Positions 37,782 through 48,045 of a stretch of DNA of 64,000 bases are shown one piece after another; position 1 is the first letter of the stretch; every line of letters starts with the position of its first letter. A model generated the notes under the pieces. The model was not told the DNA's origin and made no database searches. It saw only the letters and a list, made by a program, of their open reading frames with translations. The stretch is from the NCBI GenBank assembly GCA_016748015.1, contig JAAOMT010000570.1, positions 4,043 through 68,042 of the forward strand, read 5' to 3'. The position numbers and the translations under genes were made by a program. This stretch comes from Geosiphon pyriformis (taxonomy: Eukaryota; Glomeromycota; Glomeromycetes; Archaeosporales; Geosiphonaceae).

Positions 37782-38083
37782 ATGTCTTCAACTACTAAAA
37801 ATATGAACGAAACCTCTTGTCCCTGCACGGGTGCTGATACCTGTGAATGTGTTTCAAATTGCTCTTGTACGGCTAATTCAAATCAATCAGTTAGTCGAGG
37901 TGCTCAATCAAAGAATCATGGGTAATTAATTAAAAGTGTTCATTTTTTACGAGTTTTTCCTTTGTCAAACCATGATTTTAATCAGAACACATACTCCTCA
38001 AAATAAATAGCTGTACATGTGGTGAAAGCTGTACTTGTGCTGCCAAATCTGATGGTTCAGGATGTAATTGTGGATCAAATTAA
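37782..38083 (+). CDS. Metallothionein-like Cys-rich protein 4, two exons
   Basis: Exons 37782-37921 and 38011-38083 give 70 residues with 12 Cys. The N-terminal block is CPCTGADTCECVSNCSC; a Ser/Asn/Gln linker of about 18 residues leads to the splice in a Gly codon (GG|C). Exon 2 encodes CTCGESCTCAAKSDGSGCNC and then GSN. Exon 2 matches that of gene 5 in layout (GCxCGxSCxCAA...GCxCGSN), so genes 4 and 5 are a tandem pair of a second subfamily. No aromatic residues are present. Six Cys lie on each side of the linker, consistent with a two-cluster metallothionein. Confidence 0.85.
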
Positions 38084-39815
38084 TTTATACTCCAAATGGA
38101 ATTATTTGTGAAAGAGGGAGGATAGTTAATAATTAGGTTTAATGATAATATCATAACAGTAATTTTTATATATTAACCTTCATAATTCTATTGTCATACA
38201 ATACAGAATTACTTTTTTCGTAGTTTTTAATCAAAATACCAAAATATTTTTAGTTAGTTTTAATCATAATTTCGTTTTAATCATAATTTCGTTTAAATTG
38301 ATTCTTGTATCAAAGAATCATTTTTAAATTCATTTGGAATCTAACGAGCTTATGCTTGAATTAAATTTTTCTTTACAAATAAATTATATTCAACTTGTTT
38401 AAAATTTAAATATATTATAATGGAAAATAAAGTTAATGGAAAATCAAACAAATATTTTGATTATTGATTACAAATAATTTGTTAATTATACAAAAATAAT
38501 TATATTGCTCTAATCAAAAATTAATAATTTACATTATTTAGGTTATATATATGTACATGATTAATTAATAATTTTATATATAACTGTTTTAATTTATTTC
38601 TTTTGTTTAAATAATATCAATATTTATAATAAAAATTTCTTCATTATGACTCATAAAGAGTTTATTAAGTAAAAGTTTTTGCTATTTCACTTTTGAATTG
38701 GAAATTTTCCAAAATTAAAATCTTTATATCAACAAAATTTTTAGAAATCAATAGATCTCGAAGTTTTTAACGTTCTCTTGAATGTTAAATAGTTTTGTGA
38801 AAGATTGCGCATGTCTTTGTGGTACTTGTTTGAATTAAAATTTAATTTTTACTGCAGACACTTGTTTTTTTATATGAATTTTGCCGCTCATAGTATTTTT
38901 CTGTTGAACGAAAACTCATGAGGCGTCTTTTTGAAAGAATTTTCTTGTTTCAAGGCTTAAACAGGAGAGTTGGTAATTTTTTTAACTTAAAAAACTGGTA
39001 AGGCGTTTCAAAATTATGCATTTGTCATTAAACTATTTATTAGCTTTCATAAATAATGCAGCTTCTCATGTTTACAACGCCTGACGAAACTTAAAATGAA
39101 TGAAAATAGTGGTAAAATCCATTATTTTCTCCTCGTCCTACCTTATGATGGAAAAGTGTTAACCCATTCTCCGTTGTCCAAAAAGTGATTTCTAATAATT
39201 GATTCTTTAAATAAAATACTAGTGAAGGGCTATCTTAAGAATTCAATTTAATTTATCCAAACTAGCCGTTACCGATTTTTGAAAAAGACCATAAAATTCA
39301 AAGTCTCAAGGATCTTTGTGTATTCTCTTTTCTCAAATAATTGATACTATTATTCTTTTTCTTGGTTGCTCATCAAATCTTTTTTTTTTTTTTTTGAATT
39401 ACATCTGTAGGAATTAACAAAGTTATAGGCTACCAGTAAATTCCCAAAATCTCATATGAAAAAATCTTGTGATAAAACATCCGCCTACATTCTCGTACCA
39501 CTGCAAATTTAATTTTTAAGGATTGGCGCAATAATGATTTTCGTGTCAGAGTTCACCACATACCTAGAATAGGGGCGTAAATACCTCATTCTCGTTGGTG
39601 TCACTGTTTTACAAGTGGTACTACTACAGGGATTTTAATTAATCGACACTTTTGGAGAGAAATCTAGTAAAAAAGAAATTGAGGTAATGAATGAAAATTT
39701 TTGTATAAATTGACGAGTTTCTGTTGTAAAGGTCAAATCATTGAATAATCAATAATCAATAATATTATAATTCCTATTTCTTTTGTCGTAAAATCTATCC
39801 AATAATTACTTAAAA
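38084..39815. other. Intergenic region
   Basis: No gene was seen between the two tandem Cys-rich genes; AT-rich DNA at 38370-38640. Confidence 0.6.
39704..39711 (+). promoter_or_regulatory. TATA-like box, Cys-rich gene 5
   Basis: TATAAATT, about 104 bp before the ATG at 39816. Confidence 0.45.
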
Positions 39816-40140
39816 ATGTCTTCAACCTGTGGATGCGGTCAGTGTGGTGATAACTGCCAATGTGGATTTACCTGTCAATGTATCTCGAAAACTGAAACCG
39901 TGGAACAAGTCATCCCGGTCACTCAATCAGTAACTATTGTAGAAACTAATAATAATGATCAAGAAACTTCGACTAATGATCATGGGTGTGTATAATTTTG
40001 TGATTTTTTATTTGAACATTTTTTGATAAAATTTAAAAATTTACAAAGTTCTAATTGTTTTTATAATACTTATTAGATGTGTTTGCGGCTCCTCATGTGC
40101 ATGTGCTGCCTTCGGTGGATGTCAATGTGGTTCTAATTAA
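39816..40140 (+). CDS. Metallothionein-like Cys-rich protein 5, two exons
   Basis: Exons 39816-39985 and 40077-40140 give 77 residues with 13 Cys. An N-terminal block of seven Cys (TCGCGQCGDNCQCGFTCQC) is followed by a Cys-free linker of about 36 residues, rich in Val, Thr, Glu and Asn, and then six Cys in exon 2 (CVCGSSCACAAFGGCQC). The intron splits a Gly codon (GG|A), phase 2. The N-terminal block resembles that of gene 2 (CQCGDNC), while the C-terminal block resembles gene 4. The gene therefore links the two subfamilies and suggests exon-level mixing or a common ancestor with both blocks. The long linker is typical of two-domain metallothioneins. Confidence 0.85.
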
Positions 40141-40575
40141 TTAAAAACTTGTTTTCATCAAAGATGGCTACACGATTTATCCAAAGAATTGGAATTTCAG
40201 AAATTAGAATTTTCTTTCTAATTCAGTTTCTCATTCTTACCGTTTAATTGTAATTTTGTTATTAAATGTATTTTTATCAATTCTTCACCATTTGGAGGCT
40301 ACCTAATGGAATAAACTGTTGTCTAATTTCTCTGCAGATGAGAGCTTGTTTCAAAGACTAGGATTTTTGTTTGTTTTTGTAAATTTTTGTGGCCTGAAAT
40401 AAAATTAAAATTATAAAATTAAAAATCTTGACATTCGGACAATATATACATTATTAATGCTAAAAAAATTGTTTGTCTTGAGGATTATCCATTGATCTAT
40501 TGAAAATTATGTAATGATGAGTCACTGACTTAGTTACAGACGAAAAAATTTCCGTCAAAAAATTAATTGATTCAA
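40141..40575. other. Intergenic, upstream of mitochondrial-type gene
   Basis: 435 bp without a gene; presumably contains the 3' end of Cys-rich gene 5 and the promoter of the following gene. Confidence 0.5.
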
Positions 40576-43500
40576 ATGCCTTCAATATTGTTATGTTCCA
40601 GAGCTCCAATAAAAGTTTCAACAACTTCTAGAAGAGGCTCTTCCTGTAACTATCTTCAAACTCTCAATACTATTCATGGAATTTTTCGTCAAACTACAAA
40701 TTACTCCTCATATTCACGTGAGCCCAGAAGAAACGAGGGCTGGCGAGACTCTAAAACTTCACATAATCAAACTCGGTACCCGAACCAAATCACTACTAAT
40801 GAGAAGTACCAAAACTCTCATATAAATCCCAATACTTTTGCTTCAAGAGAGCAAAACGCACCTGAATATCTTTCAAATGCCCATGGCGCTAAGTATCAAG
40901 TTTCATCCGTAACTCAAGATAAGTCTCAAGAGACCTCTGGCCTCTCAAGAAACAAATTTTTTCATGATAAAATCGATTCTTCTCAAAAGAATTGGAAAGA
41001 TAATGAAAGAAACACATGGTACGAAGATAAAACCGCGAAGCAATCTTTTGATCATCCATCAAACTATCGGAATGAAAGAAATTTAAACCAATATCCACAA
41101 TCAACATCGCTTCCGTCTCAAAGCTTTTCTTCTAAACCGATAAATACCACCTATCCTAATACTGAAACTTCATTTCGACCGAGTCGGCAAAAAAATTCAG
41201 AGTCCACCTTTACCTACCCATTGGAGAAATCTAATTACTCGACCAAATTTACCCCATTTCAATCACGGTCATCTTCCTCCAGATTTCAAACTGAAGATAA
41301 AAAGGTCTCATTTCCGAGAAATCAATTAGAAAACTATGCATCAACGGCTTCCGATAAATTTGGAATTTCTAATGATCAACAATTTAACGGCTTGAGGCCC
41401 AGTTTAAAGCCTTCCATCTCATCTCAAAATGAAAAACTATATAAAAAAAAGTTTGAAGAAAGTACTAATGAAAAATCAAAAAATGTGAAAAAAAATATAA
41501 ATGAACAAAAGTCAAAATCGTTAATAAAAAATAATAACATCTCAAAATTTATCTCCTATGAAGATTATGTAGTAACTATTGATCAAAATCGAAAAGGAAA
41601 TCAAAAGGAGATTCAATCAAATGAATTAGGAAGTCTCGCATATAATTCAGTTCGAAATACAAAAAATGAAACTTTCCAGAAGCCCTTCCAATCAATTAAA
41701 AATATCCCTAATAAAAATATTAATCCACTAAGCATGAAAAATAGAGAGAAGAATAGGAATAAAAGGCAAAAACATGATAACAGCTTAGATGATAATGATG
41801 ATAGTAAAATGAAAAAAGAAAAGCAAAATCAATCATCACAGTCACAGTCATCCTCACCCTCACCCTCACACGTGTCTCCGATACCATCAACCAAATCCTG
41901 GGAAAATTCAGAGTCTATGAAATACTACAAAGAAAATGATCATGATTATAAAGCAGATGACTTAAATCCGGAAATAATTCCTAACGACAACAAACATGAA
42001 TATACTGAAAATCAACACTGGCACACAAAAGAAACCTTCCGGGTGGTTGATTACAATGGTAACCCGTCTCGAATTCCAAGGTCGGCTTTAACAACTCAAT
42101 ATATCAAAAACAGTGGAGCCGTTGAGAGAGCCATCAATGGAATACGTTTCCTTTACGATAAGGCAAGTATAAAGTAAATCCTTTCCCCAACTATGATCAT
42201 ACTCAATTCAAAATATTCTACACATAGCGAAACACATGATATCAACAAATTAATAGATATGAAGTTTATTGGTTCGTTTAGAATCCTTACGTATACAATC
42301 TCCAAGCTCTCTCTAACAAATTTAAACTTCACCCTTTGCTTGTTCGCCGTGTTTTGACCAATAAAACCACCCCCGAAGAAATTGTTAAAGTTTGGGCACG
42401 TATGAGGTATGGGTGAACAAAATAGGATATTATCAATATTAGTATTTTTGTTGTTGTTTTTTTTTACTTGCAAGACCAATAACCGGGATATATTTCTTAA
42501 AAGATGGATATTCCAAGGACCGTTTTTAAAAAAAAACCTCTGGAAAAAATATTTTGGTAATCTTCCACAATCTGCAGCCGAAAACTATGATCCCTATTGC
42601 CCAAACGATCCGGATCAAGTACAAAATATTCACAATAAATCGAGTTCAGATCCTAAATATCGGGGAAATAAAAAAGTCAGCACTTGGGAAAATGAACTCC
42701 AGAATTCAAAGGTATTATTGAGTGTAACCTTATATGAATTTAAAGATCTTGAAACACATATCGAATGAACACTCAATTCTTAAATGTTAAACAACAGCAA
42801 ATGTCCAAAAAATCTTGGCGACAATCCGAGAAAGAGGGATCATTATCAGAACCTATATGGCAATCTCAGAAAGGGAAATCGACGACACAATCTAGTAAAC
42901 AATTGCAGAAAGATCCATCATCCAAAGAATTTCAAAAACTTCACTCTGCATCGGGCGAAGAACAAAGAAAAGATCATTACCAGGATAGATTGCGCAAATA
43001 CAGAGAGCTTATGAAAAACCGGGGACATCTTGGTGATATCAAAATGAGCAAAAAAGGTATTTTGCGAAGATCTGTGTTAAAGCGTGATTTAGACATTAAA
43101 GAAGAGGAGCAGACAACAAAGCCGTCAATCACCTCGAAAAATTTACACGGCCTCAAGGAGCCTCCTCGCAGTTACATTGCTGATTGGCGAGATCGGCCTG
43201 CACTTCCAGAATGGTTAAAAAATAAATTTGCAGTAAAAGAAAATCTGCAGTTCCAGGGTTGGAATCCCAAAAAGAAAGTTCCGCGTGAAGACATGGAAAA
43301 GATTCGGTGGCTCCATCGTGAGGTAATTAATCTAACAAATAACCACTTTTATAGTACATATTATAACCTCATTAAAAATTTTGTTCTCTCGAGAAATTAT
43401 AGATACCCAAAGACTTTACAGTTCCAAAACTCGCAGAAACTTATCAAATCTCGGAGCAAGCTATAAAGCGAATTCTGAGATCCAATTTTCAACCTGATGC

Positions 43501-43624
43501 TAAATACATTGAGCGACAAAAAATGAAAAAAGCCAAGAAAGTTACCCAGGCTCTATCTCGATATAAGGAAAACAGGAGAAAATATCTCAACACAGCTAGA
43601 TTGACAAATGGAAATAGCAATTAG
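40576..43624 (+). CDS. Long mitochondrial-type protein with neugrin/Rrg9 domain
   Basis: Five exons (40576-42162, 42282-42406, 42504-42711, 42798-43322, 43403-43624) join in frame to 888 residues. The start MPSILLCSRAPIKVSTTSRR looks like a mitochondrial presequence. Residues about 30-500 are disordered and rich in Ser, Asn and Lys. The C-terminus matches the neugrin/Rrg9 family: LPEWLKNKFAVKENL, QGWNPKKKVPREDMEKIR and, after the last splice, DFTVPKLAETYQISEQAIKR. Rrg9 is needed for respiratory growth and mitochondrial genome maintenance in yeast; vertebrate neugrin acts in mitochondrial ribosome biogenesis. Exon 2 encodes a second helix-turn-helix-like segment (LQALSNKFKLHPLLVRRVL). Intron 1 has a GC-AG donor (AG|GCAAGT). 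The family is usually 200-300 residues, so the gene is either a fusion or two adjacent genes split near 42800. An in-frame ATG at 40567 is an alternative start. Confidence 0.7.
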
Positions 43625-43872
43625 ATCAAATAATAGCCGGATAGTTCATGCTAGATGACTCGATCAATTTCCTGTCAACAATCTACCGCTTTATTTATTT
43701 CCTGGAACATGGTTCATAAGCCTGTTTTAAAATCTGGTTTGCAGACCCTATGAAAACTATTTCCGCTGGATTGCCTCAATTATAATTTTCGTGATACAAT
43801 ATCAAGTTGTTTTATGTGTAATTTTTTTCTTGCAAGGCTCTATTACATCAGCTCTATTCATTTTCTCCCTAA

Positions 43873-45133
43873 TTATAATTGCATATCTCCCTCACTCGTA
43901 TCATTGAGGGATAACAATTCTAACTGCCCTTTTCCTTTGGTTTCACTCTGTAGTACCTCAGAAATTGTTCGGTAGTGTCCAGGGTCGATCGCACAAATCT
44001 TTTTGAGTGATGAAAAGAAAATTCATTAATTGACAAAGAGCTCTAAAATCCAAGCTATTTATGTAGAATGGTAAATTTACCAGCTCATATTCATCTCCAT
44101 CGAAATTTTCATCTTCGGTTTGTGCGACGAGAGGCAATAATTTTTCCCGGATTCTTTTACCCTCTTTCACGTTGGGTACCGTTATACGCAACCGCATTTG
44201 TGCACGAGCAATTGGGATTATATTTTTTTCTTGGAGTAGTTTAATGATCTCTAATGCCTGAAAGCAAGCAGGTAATGTCATATATTGCCATACATATACA
44301 AGGAAAAGCTTCAGGAATAAAAATGTGTTGCTTTTTCCTTACCTGGGACTTAGTGCTGCGATTCGTTTTTACTGACATATGTAATTCACTTATTGCCTTT
44401 TCGATCATGGTTACAGTGTAGGGTCTTTTGGTGTCGGGATTTACACATTTTTCTGCAACAATTGTCGCGATTTCGCGGTGGGTGTTATCGATCTGATTTG
44501 AACGTTCTTTATCGCTTACCTGTAGCTCCCCCTTTTTCAGAATCTATGTTCAAAATGAAGTGAGTGAATGAGGCAGAAATTGACGTGAAAGTTCAAAAAA
44601 CGTATACTTCATCTACGTGTTTTAGATGACACGAGGAATAAAAAATTAAGCAAACCCTACCTCCGCAACAATTGTATTTAGATCTTCTGATTTGAACGCT
44701 TTTTGCAAATCATCTTTTGGCGCCACCTGTCCCTTTGATACATTCAAAAACACATTATTTATCTGAAGGACATTGTCCAAGTCTGTTTCACTAATAAAAG
44801 GAAAAAAATTGGAGTCAGATCAGAAATCCCTGTTCTTGAAGCCTATTGCGAATTCAGTACTTTCTGAACTGTTTTGCACATATGCGAAAATGAAGTTTTA
44901 AAAGTAATAAAAGTTTAAAACTAGAACTTACACTCCATTTCTCCATTCCAGAACTTTGTTCTTATAGCAGGCGATCTCGAACCGTTTGCCACCTTTACGC
45001 AGGCGAACTATCGAGACATTTGTCAATCTTCAACAATTGCTTTATTATCAATGTTGGTTGCAGTGACATGTAAATGTTTTCAGGACTAAGGGAAAACTTA
45101 CTTGATCTGGCCGCTAGGTTGATTTATAGGCAT
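43873..45133 (-). CDS. SDO1: Ribosome maturation protein SBDS/Sdo1, six exons
   Basis: Exons 45133-45102, 45027-44932, 44790-44661, 44543-44343, 44257-44081 and 43998-43873 join in frame to 253 residues, close to the usual 250. With the GTPase Efl1, SBDS releases the anti-association factor eIF6/Tif6 from pre-60S ribosomes in the cytoplasm. Matching landmarks are [20 protein letters not shown] and [17 protein letters not shown] in the N-terminal domain, [15 protein letters not shown] and [12 protein letters not shown] in the middle, [11 protein letters not shown] at the start of the third domain, and IDPGHYR with [11 protein letters not shown] near the end. Introns have GT-AG ends. It runs convergently with the preceding gene (249 bp between stops). 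No sign of damage; this should be a working essential gene. Confidence 0.95.
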
Positions 45134-45495
45134 ATTTGGTTTTTACGCTTGAGTTGATTAACGGAATAAATTCTTTAAATGTGAACACGATCGAATCAAT
45201 TTTATGATTTATACTAGCAAAGAAATTTAAAAATAGCAGCCGCAGAAGCTTGTGTTATGGATATAAATTTGAGTGACCAAATAGGAAATTCCCACGTTAA
45301 AAAAGGACAGTGGGAAAATATTTTCCATAATAAAGACCAAAAATATTTTATGAAAAAATAATTGAGCTTTTTTTAAAACCCCCAAAAATACCGACTAGAA
45401 TCCAATTTGCTTTGGTTATCGTACTTGCTAAGAGATCTTTTATATTTTAAATGAAATTACGACATATTTCTCCATACTATTATTCTTTGATTGCA

Positions 45496-46754
45496 TTAAA
45501 TATTAGCTAATGGATCAACACTGTAGTCGATGGGATCATTTTCCAGGCCTAAATCCTCCTGTGTATGCAACAAGGGAATTAGCATCAAAGGAGAAAGTTC
45601 ATAACAGCAGGTTTCTAATCAAAATAATCTACCATGAAATCTGCAGGTTTTTTCTCCATATTTTCTGATATTAGGGAAATAATGTCCTTGGACTTTATAA
45701 AAGAACTGTAAGCTTTTTCATAAAGAAATAATGTTCAAGAACGATCTTGACTCACCAATCTCTTTCTGACTCTCCATAGCTTTCTATTCCTATCATAAAT
45801 AGCATCAATAGCATTTTTTTCTTCCGGTGATATTTGTCTGGTACCCGACTTCAGGAGCTTTAATCGTTCTTCATATTTCTTAATCTAAATTTTAAGAGGT
45901 GTTAAGATATTGATGTCTTGATTCATGTTATCATCATGATTTAATCAGAATAAATACCTCTTCAGCCAGAACCTTGAGTCTTAAAGAGCAGAATGAATTA
46001 AAGATATACTCAAGACAAATGAAAGAAATACCTTGAGAGCTCTTTAGATAAATCTTACTGCGTCTCAATCTGATCATTGGTCAGGGAAGCGTTCAGATCA
46101 TTTAATTCTGTTGAATTATATGATAGTGTATATACTAATTTAGATGTAATTCATCTTATTCTAAGTTGTAAAAAGAGGAAATACAAAAATTACGTGTTTG
46201 GATTTGTTTGTTTTTTTCTTTGTATTCAGAAATCTCCTTTTTGAAGGATTCAATTTGTTCATCCATTTTGGCCAATTCCTCGCTGGATGGAGACTCGAAT
46301 TGATCCTTATAGAGAAAAGGGACAATCTTTAATTATGTGTCATAAATAATAAAAACCCATAAGCTAAATTCTTACCTGTTTCACTACATATACCATCTGC
46401 TTGCCATAAGTCTTGCAAGTGACTTCATCTTGCCCCACGAGTGAGGTTAGCGTTTTCTGCGCTGCTGTTTTTGTCACAGCATTGTGGAGGTTACTCGAAA
46501 TGTCATCTAAAAAAATTTAGTTCAGGAATCCAAAAGATCACCATTCTTATATATTTAATTGACATCAAAGGATACTAGCGCTATATGGTCGATTCTGTTT
46601 CCTCAAGTAATCCAAGATAATTTGTTCAGCTGCATATTCATCGAAGTTATTAAAAAGTTTTCCATCTTTTAGAAGTAAGACTTGACGATGATTGATGGAA
46701 GTTAACTCTACCGTCGTCACCCTTTGCACCTGGTACTTTTTTTGTCTTTGCCAT
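45496..46754 (-). CDS. HOP2: Meiotic recombination factor Hop2 (TBPIP family), nine exons
   Basis: Nine exons (46754-46712, 46665-46576, 46506-46376, 46305-46194, 46107-46059, 45979-45958, 45884-45756, 45692-45633, 45558-45496) join in frame to 232 residues; known Hop2 proteins have about 220. Hop2 with Mnd1 stimulates Dmc1/Rad51 strand exchange in meiosis. The N-terminal winged-helix domain shows AAEQIILDYLRKQNRPYSA and KTYGKQMVYVVKQ, a coiled coil follows (about residues 95-165), then GTRQISPEEKNAIDAIYDRN, LWRVRKRL, and a C-terminal EDLGLENDPIDYSVDP. One exon is only 22 bp and the first intron only 46 bp. The acceptor of exon 8 was chosen to keep phase. The gene is 363 bp from SBDS, on the same strand. 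Confidence 0.9.
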
Positions 46755-48010
46755 TTGAACCAAATCTGAGACGCGTATATTTTAAAGGGTTTGGATTATG
46801 AATGTCTATGTTACATTAACAAATCAAAATACAGTTCAGACATATCGACTGAAACAGTTATGCGAAGGAAAAATGTAAAGTAGCGAGATTTGTTATCAAG
46901 TCGCGTATTTTATTTAGGAAGTGAGCGTGATTCTATGACTAATCATGACTAGTCTTTTAAAAATTCCACTCCCTTAAAAATTCTTACTTTTGTTATTTTT
47001 ATTTTTATTTTTTAATTTCATTCATGCTTTATTTAAAAAGTTTTGTTTTGTTTGTTTATTATATTGAAATAATTTTAAGTTTTTTATGTCTTATAAATTT
47101 AATTTGCTTAAATTTAATAAGCTAATAAATAATAATAATTAAAATATTAATTTTAGCTAAAATTTAAAATAAAAATATTTATAAATATTAAATTAATTAA
47201 TATAATTAATAATATTTTATTTTTAATGATACTTTTTATAAATAAATTAAAAAACAGTTTGTTTATTTTATAAGTACAGTCTAAATTAATTAAATTAAAC
47301 AAAAAAAACAAAATTTTATATTTTTATTTTATTTTAGTATTTGAAAATTTTAAAAAAAATTATTAATTAATTAAATATGTTATTTACAAAAATATGTTTT
47401 AATATTTATATTTTTATTATCTAAAATACTAATATTAAATTTTTTTAAGAAATTAACAAATTTTTTAACCATATTATTAATTTGTTTTTAAAGAGTACTT
47501 TAATTTAATTTTCTATTTTTGTTATAGATTTAATAGTAAAAAATATATTAAAAAAAATTATAAATTCTGTTTGGTTTTATAAGATATATAAAAACTTATA
47601 ATTTTTTTAATTAGTATTATTTAAAAAACATTTTAATTAAAATTAAAATATATAAAAAGTTTTTAAAATTTTTTGGTAATATTTACAATAATAAAATTAA
47701 TTAAATTATAATAAATTATAAACTAATAAATAAATACAAAATATATAAAAATTTAAACTAAAATAAAAATTTTTTTTACTATTTTAAAAAATTTTTTATG
47801 ATTCTTTTTTTTGTAAAGTAAAAAACATAAAAATTTATATAAATATTAAATTAACTTTAAGTTTATTGTCAAAACTAATAAAATTAAAAATCAAATTAAG
47901 TTGATATTTTGTTTAATAATTAAAGCTTTTATTAATAATACAATATAAATAAAAAATAATTAAATTGTTATTTAATATATTCTAAATATTATAAATAAAT
48001 TTTTTTTGAA
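46755..48010. other. AT-rich island between Hop2 and LINE
   Basis: No gene was seen. 46980-48010 is a low-complexity AT-rich block that borders the recognisable 5' end of the LINE. Confidence 0.6.
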
Positions 48011-48045
48011 AGAAGTTTTTTCTGTTTTTCATCATTCTGTTTGCT

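Noticed and set aside
42765-43466. Independent gene starting at ATG 42765
   Set aside because: The stop/start overlap with the preceding frame looks accidental: a GT-AG intron at 42712-42797 keeps phase 0 and joins both frames into one gene. The separate-gene view is kept only as an alternative.
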